Part shown: positions 9,955-18,925 of the stretch, in pieces
Layout: the number at the start of each line of letters is the position of its first letter
How positions within the stretch are numbered: the stretch's first letter is position 1
NCBI RefSeq assembly: GCF_000498495.1
Contig: NZ_AVCS01000015.1
Coordinates: forward strand, 62,001-126,000
From: Flavobacterium enshiense DK69
GTDB lineage: Bacteria; Bacteroidota; Bacteroidia; Flavobacteriales; Flavobacteriaceae
Direction: 5' to 3'
Length of the DNA stretch: 64,000 bases
The notes under the pieces: generated by a model
What the model saw: only the letters and a program-made list of their open reading frames with translations
Databases searched by the model: none
What the model was told of the DNA's origin: nothing
Position numbers and translations under genes: made by a program

Positions 9955-10542
9955 ATGCTGGCAAGATTACTTTTTGTATTATCGAAAATAAATAATGCTT
10001 TATTAATCGTTTTATACAAATCGAAAGGGATTGAATTATCCAATTCGACAATGTTTAATAAAAGACCTCTTTTCTTTAAAATAAAAACCGCCAGAATCAG
10101 TATCGGAAGGAATACGTTGATTAATTCCAATAATTACAACTATCATATCAATATGCACAGTAAATGTAAGCTGATGGCGGACCGGTATGGCGCTGTAATA
10201 CAGATTGGCGACAATTGCCGGATTCACGGAACCTGTATCCATGCTTATAAATCGGTTGTCATCGGAAACAATTGCCTAATTGCCGCTAATACCCAAATCA
10301 TCGACGGAAAAGGGCACGCCTTATCTTTTCCTGATGTGGAAAACCGAATAAATACGACCGATTATGGTAATCCGATCGTTATCGAAGACAACGTTTGGAT
10401 TGGCGCTAATTGTATCATTTTAGGAGGAACCAAGATTGGATATGGAACCATTATATCCGCAGGGAGCGTGGTAAAGGGCGAAATCCCGCCGATGTCTATT
10501 TATGGAGGTAATCCTGCGGTTCTTGTAAAATCATATATATAA
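9955..10542 (+). CDS. Hexapeptide-repeat acyltransferase (O-acetyltransferase-like)
   Basis: Left-handed beta-helix acyltransferase of 195 residues. Repeating I-G-x-x hexads run from about 70 to the end (VVIGNNCLIAANTQI, then VIEDNVWIGANCII), with the serine acetyltransferase-like catalytic His region at GKGHALSFPD and a closing YGGNPAVLVK. It probably acetylates a sugar hydroxyl on a precursor or lipid-linked unit, using acetyl-CoA. It sits between a glycosyltransferase and the ATP-grasp gene, one base after the former. The exact acceptor is unknown. Confidence 0.78.
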   Translation: MLARLLFVLSKINNALLIVLYKSKGIELSNSTMFNKRPLFFKIKTARISIGRNTLINSNNYNYHINMHSKCKLMADRYGAVIQIGDNCRIHGTCIHAYKSVVIGNNCLIAANTQIIDGKGHALSFPDVENRINTTDYGNPIVIEDNVWIGANCIILGGTKIGYGTIISAGSVVKGEIPPMSIYGGNPAVLVKSYI

Positions 10543-10543
10543 C

Positions 10544-11572
10544 ATGCACATAATCATAGCCCCTATACATGATACTTTTTTTTCCGGCCGCATCTGGATG
10601 GGGCTGGATATTGAAACAATTAAGACAACACTCGAATCGGGCTTCGGTCATACCGTCGAAATTGTTGATTTTGCAAAAATTGCGGGTGATTATTCGGTAC
10701 TGCCATATAATGCGGTTTTGTTTTATACGGCCAGTTATAATGAAAACTACAATCAGTTCATTAAAGATGTGGTTTTCGATATCAGTCAAAGCCGTCCTGA
10801 TGTTTTGTTGCTGCCCAATATCGATCAGTTGTATTCCTTCGAAAATAAAGGCTATCAGGAATTGTATAAAAAGCGAATCGGGATAAAAAATGTTCCTGGA
10901 TCCTATTTTGGCGATACTGATGATTTTTTAGCAACCGATGTTAGTTACCCTTTTGTGTATAAAAGCCTGAGAGGTGCCATGTCCAGTGGCGTTCAGCTGA
11001 TTAATACTGGAGAGGAATTCCATCGGATTGTTCGAAAAGGCAAAAAGATTGGATTGGTAGAAAGGCTTCGCCTGCTTAAAAAGGAGCGAAAGAAACACAA
11101 AGACCAGTCTCTGCAGCCAGTAGAAAAATACAGTGACGTTAATTTTTCAAAATTCTTTACGAAACGGAATCCTTTTGTAGTTCAGCAATTTGTTCCCGGA
11201 TTGGAATGCGATTACAAAGTACTTCAATTCGGAGAGAAGTATTTTGTTCTAAAAAGAAGTGTTCGCGATAACGATTTTAAAGCCAGCGGCAGCGGAAAAT
11301 TCGAATGGGTTGAACCATCAGAGAAAGTATTGGATTATGCGGAAAGCGTGATTGTAAAAATGAATGTCCCGTTCAATTCTCTGGATATTGTTGAAACCGC
11401 CGATTATTGTGCGCTGGTTGAATTTCAGGGAATTGGATTTGGTCCGCTGACCTTAATTGGTTCCTCATTTTATTATCAGAAGTTTAATGGAAACTGGCAA
11501 AAAATAATGGCAAAGTCCAATTTGGAAACCGAATATGCCAATGCGATTCATTGTGGTTTAAATAAGTTCTAA
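10544..11572 (+). CDS. ATP-grasp ligase of a polysaccharide locus
   Basis: Protein of 342 residues with an ATP-grasp pattern. There is a pre-ATP-grasp N-terminal region (1-120), a SYPFVYKSLRGAMSSGV segment with the first ATP-binding Lys (about 140), NPFVVQQFVPGLECDYKV with the adenine-contacting hinge (about 205-225), and KRSVRDNDFKASGSGKF as the basic loop. The acidic Mg-binding end is LDIVET and LVEFQG. ATP-grasp enzymes join a carboxylate to an amine or similar nucleophile. In a locus making uronic acids, amidation of a uronate by an amino acid is a reasonable guess, but the substrate is not shown by sequence. It is tightly packed, one base from each neighbour. Confidence 0.7.
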   Translation: MHIIIAPIHDTFFSGRIWMGLDIETIKTTLESGFGHTVEIVDFAKIAGDYSVLPYNAVLFYTASYNENYNQFIKDVVFDISQSRPDVLLLPNIDQLYSFENKGYQELYKKRIGIKNVPGSYFGDTDDFLATDVSYPFVYKSLRGAMSSGVQLINTGEEFHRIVRKGKKIGLVERLRLLKKERKKHKDQSLQPVEKYSDVNFSKFFTKRNPFVVQQFVPGLECDYKVLQFGEKYFVLKRSVRDNDFKASGSGKFEWVEPSEKVLDYAESVIVKMNVPFNSLDIVETADYCALVEFQGIGFGPLTLIGSSFYYQKFNGNWQKIMAKSNLETEYANAIHCGLNKF

Positions 11573-11573
11573 A

Positions 11574-12635
11574 ATGAAGATTATCCGATTGACCACATTC
11601 CTTGATTTTGGCGGGGTTGAAAAACGACTCGTCAATATTTCCCATGCAAATGATGGGAACGATTGGGTGTTTTGTGCCATCAATAAAGGAGGCGAAGCTG
11701 AAACTAAAATCAGAGAGCAGGGCAAAAAGGTGATTTCTTTTAACTGGGCTTACAAGATTCCGAATCTGCAAACTGTTTATAAATTATATACATACTTTAA
11801 AAAAGAAAGTCCTGATGTGGTGCATACATCAGGAGCAGAAGCTAATTTTCATGGAGTGCTTGCCGCCAAATTGGCTCGGGTTCCAGTGGTAGTTTCAGAA
11901 GAAATCGGAATACCGTCGCAAAGCCGAACAGCCAAATCCATTTTTGGGTTGATTTACCGGCTGTCTGATTTTGTAGTGGGTAATTCGCAACCGGTTATAG
12001 ATTATTTAAAGACCGAAAATAAAGTTTCTAAACGAAAACTGAAATTAATTCCGAACCCGATGCTGTTTCCTGAACTCCCACAGACAGAAAAAACAAGAAG
12101 CGATGTTTTTAGAATAGTTTCTGTCTCCCGCCTGGAAGCAGTGAAAAATATTGAAAGCATTTTGAAATCCGTGTCCCGACTGGTTTCCGAGAATATAAAT
12201 GTCGAATATGTGATTGTAGGGGAAGGAGCTCAGCGTTCTTCTCTTGAAAACCTGGTTGCTCAACTAGGAATCAAAGACAATGTCACTTTTGCTGGGTTTC
12301 AAAATAATCCGTATCCTTTCCTGCAGCAATCGGATTTGTATGTGCTGAGTTCCTATACGGAGGGTTTTTCCAATTCATTGGCAGAAGCGATGTACAGTGG
12401 CACCCCGTCTCTTTCCACCAAAGTGGGAGCAGCAGGAGATATAATTATGGACGGACATAATGGCTGGCTTGTAGAACCCAATAATGATACCGACTTATTT
12501 TTAAAACTGAAAGAAGTTATTAGCTTTGTCGAAATTCAACGAAATACCGTTGGGCATAAAGGGAAAAAAACTATTTTGGAAAATTATTCCCTGGAGAACC
12601 ACCTTACGTCCTTAATGAATATTTATAAAAATTAA
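11574..12635 (+). CDS. Glycosyltransferase family 4
   Basis: GT-B transferase of 353 residues. It starts MKIIRLTTFLDFGGVEKRLV, which is the family acceptor-side GGxE motif. VHTSGAEANFHGVLAAKLA follows, and the C-terminal donor domain carries RIVSVSRLEAVKNIES, a VIVGEGAQR strand and SSYTEGFSNSLAEAMYSGTP with EX7E. All core elements are present, so it should be active. It lies one base after the ATP-grasp gene and one base before the next transferase. Donor and linkage are unknown. Confidence 0.85.
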   Translation: MKIIRLTTFLDFGGVEKRLVNISHANDGNDWVFCAINKGGEAETKIREQGKKVISFNWAYKIPNLQTVYKLYTYFKKESPDVVHTSGAEANFHGVLAAKLARVPVVVSEEIGIPSQSRTAKSIFGLIYRLSDFVVGNSQPVIDYLKTENKVSKRKLKLIPNPMLFPELPQTEKTRSDVFRIVSVSRLEAVKNIESILKSVSRLVSENINVEYVIVGEGAQRSSLENLVAQLGIKDNVTFAGFQNNPYPFLQQSDLYVLSSYTEGFSNSLAEAMYSGTPSLSTKVGAAGDIIMDGHNGWLVEPNNDTDLFLKLKEVISFVEIQRNTVGHKGKKTILENYSLENHLTSLMNIYKN

Positions 12636-12636
12636 A

Positions 12637-13830
12637 ATGCAGCAAAAAGTACTTTTCATTACTTGGGATGGGCCTCAAACCAACTATATGGAAGGCTTGT
12701 TTTTGCCCATTTTTAATGAGATAGGAAAGAAGCAGGCGGTTGATTTTCATGTGATACAATTTACTTGGGCAGATGCGGCTAAGAATGAAAAAGTGTCTCA
12801 ACTAGCCAAAGCATTCAATATAAAATATACAAGTATTAAAGTTCACCGAAAACCTTCCAGTGCCTTAGGAAGTATTTGCACTTTGTTTAAAGGGATAAAA
12901 TTTCTGGATGATTATATAAAAAAGAATGGGATTTCGATTGTAATGCCTCGAAGTACCATGCCTGCTGTGATGGTTAATCGATTAAGGTATAAAAATGTAA
13001 AAATTTTGTTTGATGCAGATGGGTTGTCTCTGGAAGAACGCATTGACTTTGCCGGTTTATCTCCCAAAAGCAAACAGTATCTTTGGCTGAAGAGGGAGGA
13101 AACAAAATTGCTTTTCAAGGCTGATGCTGTAATTACCCGTTCCCAAAAAGCGATTGAAATACACCGGAAAACCATTGATGAAAAGTATAATGATAAATTT
13201 TCGGTGGTTTTTAATGGTAGAGACACGTCATTTTTTGAACCTAATGAAAGTTTGAGGCTATCAGTTCGACAGGGACTGGGACTCGATCCATCTGACTTTG
13301 TTTTTGTTTATTGTGGTTCACTCGGACCCCAATACGGTTGGGAGGAAATGATTACTGTTTTTGAAAAGCGTTATTTGAACGACCCAAAGACAAAGTTTCT
13401 GATTTTATCTGGAAATCCCGAATATGCGTTGCAGCGTATTCCGGCAAAACTCAAAGAGGCGGTAATCGTAAAAAGTATTCCGTTTGATGAGGTTCCGAAG
13501 TATCTGAATGTTGCCGATTGTGCTTTTGCTATTCGAAAACCTACTTTCAGCATGCAGGGCGTGGCTCCGATTAAACTGGGTGAATACCTCCTGATGGGAT
13601 TGCCTACGATTGCTTCAAAAGGAATTGGTGATACCGATCTTATTTTGGAAAAGGTGCCGCATTGTTTTCTTTTTGATCATTGTGATGCCAGTACAATAGA
13701 TTTAGCTGTTAGCTTCTCATCTGAAATAAAGAATTATTCGTCCAAAGAAGAAATTAGAAATGCCGCTTTGCATTATTTTTCATTGGAGAAAAGTGCCGAA
13801 AGTTACCAAACCGCATTACAGAAAATATGA
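12637..13830 (+). CDS. Glycosyltransferase, GT-B fold (GT4-like)
   Basis: Protein of 397 residues with the two-domain GT-B arrangement. The N-terminal half has VLFITWDGPQTNYMEG, and a later FDADGLSLEERIDFAGL stretch resembles other transferases that bind the acceptor. The C-terminal half has FVYCGSLGPQYGWEEM and GVAPIKLGEYLLMGLPTIAS. The classical EX7E acid is represented only loosely (around KLGEYLLMG), so it belongs to a divergent GT4 branch. It overlaps the next gene by four bases (ATGA). Function is assigned at fold level only. Confidence 0.75.
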   Translation: MQQKVLFITWDGPQTNYMEGLFLPIFNEIGKKQAVDFHVIQFTWADAAKNEKVSQLAKAFNIKYTSIKVHRKPSSALGSICTLFKGIKFLDDYIKKNGISIVMPRSTMPAVMVNRLRYKNVKILFDADGLSLEERIDFAGLSPKSKQYLWLKREETKLLFKADAVITRSQKAIEIHRKTIDEKYNDKFSVVFNGRDTSFFEPNESLRLSVRQGLGLDPSDFVFVYCGSLGPQYGWEEMITVFEKRYLNDPKTKFLILSGNPEYALQRIPAKLKEAVIVKSIPFDEVPKYLNVADCAFAIRKPTFSMQGVAPIKLGEYLLMGLPTIASKGIGDTDLILEKVPHCFLFDHCDASTIDLAVSFSSEIKNYSSKEEIRNAALHYFSLEKSAESYQTALQKI

Positions 13831-14876
13831 AAGTACTCTATCTTACCAAATACAGCCGGTTAGGTGCCAGCAGCCGTTTGAGGAGTTTTCAGTATTTTCC
13901 TTTTTTAGAGGAGGAAGGTGTGGAAGTGGCTGTAAGCCCGCTGTTTAATGACGCTTATCTTGAAGCGTTGTACAGCGGTAAAAAATCTGTGTTGGCAGTT
14001 TTTTGGGCCTACCTGAAAAGATTTGTAATACTGTTCAGTGTTTTTAAATACGATAAAATAGTTATAGAAAAAGAGTTGTTTCCCTATTTTCCGGCTCTTT
14101 TTGAGAGAATTTTAACGGCCCTAAATGTTGCCTATATTGTGGATTATGATGATGCTATTTTTCATAACTATGATTTGAGTTCCAGTAAGTTGATCCGTTA
14201 TTTTCTAAGCAATAAAATCGGTATTGTCATGAATAAGGCTGAAGCCGTTGTTGCCGGAAATGATTATTTGGCGGAAAAAGCAAGAATTTCCGGCGCTAAG
14301 AAAGTAGTGATTCTGCCTACGGTTATCGATATTTTTCGATATAACGTTGTTGAAAAAAGAGACCGGGATAAAATTGTAATAGGTTGGATTGGTTCTCCTT
14401 CGACCTTTAAATACGTAAAAAACATTTTTCCTGTTTTTGAAGAACTGTCAAGGTTGTATCCGATAGAAGTACATATTGTTGGAGCCATGGAAAATGTGTC
14501 CGTTTCTTTTCCGTTGCAATTTATCAAATGGTCAGAAGATACCGAAGCAGCTTCCATAGCTGGTTTTGATATCGGAATCATGCCTTTGGAAAATTCATCA
14601 TGGGAAAAAGGGAAATGTGCGTATAAGCTGATTCAGTACATGGCTTGTGGGATTCCTGTTGTGGCTTCCCCGGTGAGCATGAATACTGTGGTGGTACAAC
14701 CGGGTAAAAACGGATTTTTAGCGGAAAACCAGAAGCAATGGTTTAAATGCATAGAAGAAATATTATCGGATAAAAGAAAATGTTTTACATTTGGACTTGC
14801 CGGAAGACAGCTTGTCGAAAGAGAGTACACTGTGCAGGGTAACTTTTCAAAAGTAGCTGCGATTCTGAAGAAATGA
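13827..14876 (+). CDS. Glycosyltransferase family 4
   Basis: GT-B protein of 349 residues starting MKVLYLTKYSRLGASSRLRS, a common beginning for GT4 enzymes in exopolysaccharide loci. The middle has IVDYDDAIFHNY, and the donor half has VIGWIGSPSTFKYVKN and KGKCAYKLIQYMACGIPVVA. Its start codon overlaps the preceding stop (ATGA), implying translational coupling. After its stop there is a 65-base gap before a TTG-started membrane protein. Donor and acceptor are not determinable here. Confidence 0.82.
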   Translation: MKVLYLTKYSRLGASSRLRSFQYFPFLEEEGVEVAVSPLFNDAYLEALYSGKKSVLAVFWAYLKRFVILFSVFKYDKIVIEKELFPYFPALFERILTALNVAYIVDYDDAIFHNYDLSSSKLIRYFLSNKIGIVMNKAEAVVAGNDYLAEKARISGAKKVVILPTVIDIFRYNVVEKRDRDKIVIGWIGSPSTFKYVKNIFPVFEELSRLYPIEVHIVGAMENVSVSFPLQFIKWSEDTEAASIAGFDIGIMPLENSSWEKGKCAYKLIQYMACGIPVVASPVSMNTVVVQPGKNGFLAENQKQWFKCIEEILSDKRKCFTFGLAGRQLVEREYTVQGNFSKVAAILKK

Positions 14877-14941
14877 TGAAATGCTTTATATAGATTTTAC
14901 AATCTACCGCCAGCCCTCAAATAATAAATATCCTAACGAAT

Positions 14942-16090
14942 TTGGACATAATTTTCCTGATAGCAGTCATAATTTTAGGCCTCGGGTTCATAGCTTCATT
15001 TAAAAATCAGCTGGACCCGATCGATTTGCAGCATCTTAGGAAATTGTTCTTTTTTCATTTGATCTTCGGAATGTACTACTGCTTTTTTGTTACGGGCGAT
15101 GCGGCCGGTTATTGGAGAGTAGCCCAAAGTATGACTCCAGAAGATTTTGATACGTTTATTGTTGGGGAAAAAGGAACATATATTTTATTTGCGCTGAATT
15201 ATTTCCCGGCCAAAATACTCGGGCTTTCCTATTTTTCGGGTACGATGCTATATTCTTTGTTGGGGTTTATCGGGATGATGTTTTTTTATGTAATTGCCGT
15301 TAAAACAATACCATACAATTCTAAATTCCGCAATTATACACTTTTTCCAATGGTTTTTTTCATGCCTAATCTGCACTTTTGGAGTTCGGCGGTAGGGAAG
15401 GATACCTTATTGTTTTTGTGCATCGGGATGTTCTCCTATGGTATGCTAGCTGTATCAAGGCGTTTATTGCTTCTTATTATTGCGTTGTTGTTGTCTTATA
15501 TTATCAGACCGCACATTACGTTGTTCTTATTGGTGGCTTTTGGAATGTCTTACATAGTAAGTTCAAAGGTTTCACGTACGAAAAGGTTTTTTCTTTCAAT
15601 TATTTTAATCGGAATCGGGATTGCTATTTTGCCTTCTGTAATGGAATTTGCCAAAATTGAGGAAACCACCATCGATAGTTTCGAGCAGTTTTCAGAAAAA
15701 AAAGCAGACTTGCTAAGTCGTGCTAACTCAGGTTCCCGAATTGATATTTCCTCATATCCCTTTCCTTTGAAAGTATTTACATTTTTATTCCGCCCGTTGT
15801 TTTTTGATATCAATGGAATTCCGGCAGCAATTGCTTCGATAGAAAATCTGCTGCTTTTGATTATTACTGTAAATGTCTTTCGAAATAAACCTTTGCAAAC
15901 TGTTAAAGCTGCTCCGTTTATCATCAAGGGCCTTATATTGTTCCTGATTATCGGAACGATTGCTTTCTCTCAGTCATTGGGGAATTTAGGGATTATGATC
16001 CGTATGCGAAACATGTTCCTGCCTGGCTTATTGTTGTTTATCCTTTGGTCTTTCTCTTATCGGAAAGAACTCGAAATGAAGAAAAAATGA
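14942..16090 (+). CDS. Multi-spanning membrane protein A, candidate Wzy-type polymerase
   Basis: Hydrophobic protein of 382 residues with about 10 predicted membrane segments. It does not match a family I can name with certainty. Conserved-looking motifs are GDAAGYW (about 58), PNLHFWSSAVGKDTL (about 145), IRPHI (about 183) and SYPFPLKVFTFLFRP (about 270). All recur in the next gene, so the two are paralogues. The position among transferases, next to a flippase but with no other polymerase in locus 1, suggests a Wzy role (inference). The start is TTG at 14942. No in-frame ATG precedes the conserved region; an ATG at 14881 in another frame gives only about 40 codons. Confidence 0.6.
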   Translation: MDIIFLIAVIILGLGFIASFKNQLDPIDLQHLRKLFFFHLIFGMYYCFFVTGDAAGYWRVAQSMTPEDFDTFIVGEKGTYILFALNYFPAKILGLSYFSGTMLYSLLGFIGMMFFYVIAVKTIPYNSKFRNYTLFPMVFFMPNLHFWSSAVGKDTLLFLCIGMFSYGMLAVSRRLLLLIIALLLSYIIRPHITLFLLVAFGMSYIVSSKVSRTKRFFLSIILIGIGIAILPSVMEFAKIEETTIDSFEQFSEKKADLLSRANSGSRIDISSYPFPLKVFTFLFRPLFFDINGIPAAIASIENLLLLIITVNVFRNKPLQTVKAAPFIIKGLILFLIIGTIAFSQSLGNLGIMIRMRNMFLPGLLLFILWSFSYRKELEMKKK

Positions 16091-17184
16091 TAGCGGGATG
16101 GAAACGTCATAGCGAGAAAGTTTTCCTGGTTTTTTTATCAGGTTACCATCTTTTGTTTACCTTTTTAACCTGGGATTACTTTTCTGGAAAAAGTGGTGAT
16201 GCTGCCTTTTATTGGTTTGAAATACAATCATCGGTTTCCAAGTCATTCTCTGATTTATTCCATTATGGCTCCGATTTTGTATTGCTGTTGAATTACCCTT
16301 TCGCAAAACTATTGGGATTGAATATTGGTTGGGGATTTTTTATTTACAGCCTCATTGGTTACCTCGGAATCCTTCAATTTTACCGATTATGTCAACTTTT
16401 TTTAAACAAGAAATACCTATTTAAAGGCTTTGAAAGCTATTATTTACTGCTGTTGTTGCCCAATCTTCATTTTTGGACCGCTGGTTTAGGAAAAGAATCG
16501 TTGTGTTTTTTATTCATAGCAACAATTTTATTGGAATTAGCAAAGGACAATTTTAAATCCCCAGCGATGCTTTTATCGGCTTTTTTGTTAATCCTTATCC
16601 GACCGCATATTGCCCTTTTATTATTGTTTTCTGTTGCTGTCGTTTATTTTTTCAGTAATAAAATAAATTTGAAACAACGAATACTCATTGCTTGTGGATC
16701 TTTGGTTTTGTTTTCTGGATTGTTTTATATGTTTTTACAACTTTCGAAAATAAAGCGATTTGATTTTGATAGAATCAAGTATTTTAACGAATTTTCATTG
16801 TTGTCGTTTAAAAATTCGGGAAGCTACGTCCCGATCATAGAATATTCCTATCCCTATAAAATTTTCACATTTTATTTCCGGCCGTTCATCAATGAAATTC
16901 CCACTGTGTACGGATTGGCGTTGGGACTGGAAAATGTAGTCGTATTGTTGTTGCACATCGGTGCTTTGCTTTTGTTTTTTCTGAATTATAAAAAAATAGA
17001 TTTCCCATTGGTTTTTAAAATAATCTTGTGTTTTGCATTACTTTCGGGACTTCTCATAGTACAACGTTATTCTGGGTTGGGTATTTTTGCGAGGACAAAA
17101 ATCATGATGCAGCCCTTTGTTTTATTAGTGTCGCTTTGGATAATCGCCGAAGTAAGAAGTTTAACGATTGATAGAGTCAAATGA
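16087..17184 (+). CDS. Multi-spanning membrane protein B, candidate Wzy-type polymerase
   Basis: Membrane protein of 365 residues, paralogous to the one immediately upstream. It shares GDAAFYW, LNYPFAKLLGL, LPNLHFWTAGLGKESL, IRPHIALLLL, KNSGS and YPYKIFTFYFRP in the same order and spacing. About 10 hydrophobic segments are present. The start ATG at 16087 overlaps the previous stop (ATGA); an earlier in-frame TTG at 16045 lies deep in the upstream gene and is less likely. Charged and aromatic loop motifs are intact in both copies, so neither looks like a relic. Polymerase function is inferred from context only. Confidence 0.6.
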   Translation: MIAGWKRHSEKVFLVFLSGYHLLFTFLTWDYFSGKSGDAAFYWFEIQSSVSKSFSDLFHYGSDFVLLLNYPFAKLLGLNIGWGFFIYSLIGYLGILQFYRLCQLFLNKKYLFKGFESYYLLLLLPNLHFWTAGLGKESLCFLFIATILLELAKDNFKSPAMLLSAFLLILIRPHIALLLLFSVAVVYFFSNKINLKQRILIACGSLVLFSGLFYMFLQLSKIKRFDFDRIKYFNEFSLLSFKNSGSYVPIIEYSYPYKIFTFYFRPFINEIPTVYGLALGLENVVVLLLHIGALLLFFLNYKKIDFPLVFKIILCFALLSGLLIVQRYSGLGIFARTKIMMQPFVLLVSLWIIAEVRSLTIDRVK

Positions 17185-18332
17185 AAAAACTAGTCCGTAT
17201 TACTACCGTTCCAATTTCCCTTGAAAAATTGCTGGAGAACCAGTTAGGGTACATGAAGGATCATTATGAAGTGACTGCTGTTTCTTCAGAGAAGGAACGT
17301 TTGAGTAATTTTGGTAAAGATCAGGGGGTTAAAACGTTTGAAGCGGGTCTGACCCGACAAATAACTCCGCTTCAGGATTTAAAGGCGTTGTGGCAGTTGT
17401 ATTGGTTTTTTAGAAGGGAACAGCCTTATATTGTTCATTCGCACACTCCAAAGGCAGGAACTGTAGGTATGCTGGCGGCGAAATTAGCCCGAGTTCCAAA
17501 TCGTTTGCACACGGTTGCCGGTTTGCCACTTTTAGAGGCCAGCGGCAACAAAAGGAGATTGCTAAACTTTGTTGAAAAAATCACGTATGCTTCGGCAACT
17601 AAAGTGTATCCTAATTCTAACGGATTAAAAGAAATCATACTCGAGGAGAAATTCTGTAGACCGGGCAAATTAAAGGTAATAGGTAAGGGGAGTTCCAATG
17701 GGATAGATACAGAATATTTTGCGGCACAGGCTGTTTCGGAAGGACAAAAAGCAAAGCTGACAGCTGAACTGGGGATCAAGAATGATGATTTCGTATTTGT
17801 TTTCGTAGGAAGAATTGTTGCCGACAAAGGCATCAATGAGTTAGTGGCAGCTTTTTCAAAATTGCAGCACAAAAACTACAAATTACTACTAGTGGGGCCT
17901 TTTGAAAATGAACTTGATCCTTTGCTTCCTGAAACAGAAAAAGCGGTTGAAAGTAACGAAAATATTATTTCGGTTGGCTATCAGAAAGATGTACGGCCTT
18001 ATTTTGCCATTAGCAATTGTCTGGTTTTTCCAAGTTACCGTGAAGGTTTTCCCAATGTAGTGATGCAGGCCGGCGCGATGGGGCTTCCTTCTATTGTGAG
18101 TGATATAAACGGCTGCAATGAAATTATTTCCGAAGGTGTAAACGGAATCATTATCAGTCCAAAATCAACCAACGCAATTTATGAAGCGATGTTGCGATTA
18201 TTGGACGATGTGCATTTGTATACTTGTTTGAAGCAAAACGCACGCGAAATGATTGTTAACCGCTTTCAGCAGGCTTTGGTCTGGGAGGCTATTTTAAATG
18301 AATATCAAAGTCTGGAAAATAATGTATTGTAG
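17181..18332 (+). CDS. Glycosyltransferase family 4, PglA-like
   Basis: GT-B enzyme of 383 residues. The N-terminus KKLVRITTVPISLEKLLENQ and the VHSHTPKAGTVGMLAAKLA motif are typical of transferases that act on the first lipid-linked sugar, as in the PglA / CapM group. The donor domain has FVFVGRIVADKGINELV and PSYREGFPNVVMQAGAMGLP with EX7E. It overlaps the upstream stop by four bases, and its 3' end overlaps the start of the phosphoglycosyl transferase gene. Adjacency to PglC/PglD/PglE/PglF-like genes suggests it adds the second sugar to the bacillosamine-type residue (inference). Confidence 0.83.
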   Translation: MKKLVRITTVPISLEKLLENQLGYMKDHYEVTAVSSEKERLSNFGKDQGVKTFEAGLTRQITPLQDLKALWQLYWFFRREQPYIVHSHTPKAGTVGMLAAKLARVPNRLHTVAGLPLLEASGNKRRLLNFVEKITYASATKVYPNSNGLKEIILEEKFCRPGKLKVIGKGSSNGIDTEYFAAQAVSEGQKAKLTAELGIKNDDFVFVFVGRIVADKGINELVAAFSKLQHKNYKLLLVGPFENELDPLLPETEKAVESNENIISVGYQKDVRPYFAISNCLVFPSYREGFPNVVMQAGAMGLPSIVSDINGCNEIISEGVNGIIISPKSTNAIYEAMLRLLDDVHLYTCLKQNAREMIVNRFQQALVWEAILNEYQSLENNVL

Positions 18333-18924
18333 TTTTTTAAAACGGTTTTTGGATGTGTTACTTTCTTTGACGGGCTTGATTTTGTTAAGTCCAGTCTTTG
18401 TTGTGGTCACAATCGGACTGTTTTTTGTCAATAACAGAAAACCGTTTTTTATTCAGAACCGCCCAGGTAAAAATGAAGTACTCTTCAAAATTATCAAGTT
18501 TAAAACGATGAACGATAAGAAAGACTTAGAAGGAAATCTTCTTTCTGATGCACAGCGTCTTACCGCTATAGGTCGTTTGGTCCGTAAAACATCCGTTGAT
18601 GAGGTCCCTCAGTTGATTAATGTACTGCTTGGTGATATGAGTCTGATCGGCCCGCGCCCGTTGCTGCCGGAATATCTTCCTTTGTATAATGAATTCCAAA
18701 AGCAAAGGCATGCTGTTCGTCCTGGAATTACAGGTTGGGCACAAGTAAATGGTAGGAATGCCATCGATTGGAATCAAAAATTTGAATACGATGTTTGGTA
18801 TGTAAGGCATTTAAGTTTAATATTGGATCTCAAAATTATTTTTATGACTATTAAAAAAGTATTTGTCCCTGAAGGGATTAATGCGGATGAAGTGGTCACA
18901 ATGGAAAAGTTTAAAGGAAATTAA
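18322..18924 (+). CDS. pglC: Monotopic phosphoglycosyl transferase, PglC-like
   Basis: Initiating enzyme that transfers a sugar-1-phosphate from UDP-sugar to undecaprenyl phosphate on the inner face of the membrane. It has the single reentrant helix near the N-terminus (about 8-35), a FIQNRPGK stretch, the catalytic Asp93-Glu94 pair in SVDEVPQLINVLLGDMSLIG, GPRPLLPEY and RPGITGWAQVNGRN. At 200 residues it is the small PglC class. I take ATG at 18322 (MYCSFLKRFLD) over the ATG at 18298, since it matches the usual PglC beginning and gives an 11-base overlap with the upstream gene. Confidence 0.88.
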   Translation: MYCSFLKRFLDVLLSLTGLILLSPVFVVVTIGLFFVNNRKPFFIQNRPGKNEVLFKIIKFKTMNDKKDLEGNLLSDAQRLTAIGRLVRKTSVDEVPQLINVLLGDMSLIGPRPLLPEYLPLYNEFQKQRHAVRPGITGWAQVNGRNAIDWNQKFEYDVWYVRHLSLILDLKIIFMTIKKVFVPEGINADEVVTMEKFKGN

Positions 18925-18925
18925 G

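Noticed and set aside
16045..16086. Longer TTG start for membrane protein B
   Set aside because: It would overlap the upstream paralogue by 46 bases and adds a hydrophilic tail not present in the paralogue; the ATGA overlap at 16087 is more natural.
18863..18925. Longer start for the PglD-like gene
   Set aside because: The extension overlaps the phosphoglycosyl transferase gene and its residues do not resemble the PglD N-terminus; the ATG at 18926 begins the known fold.
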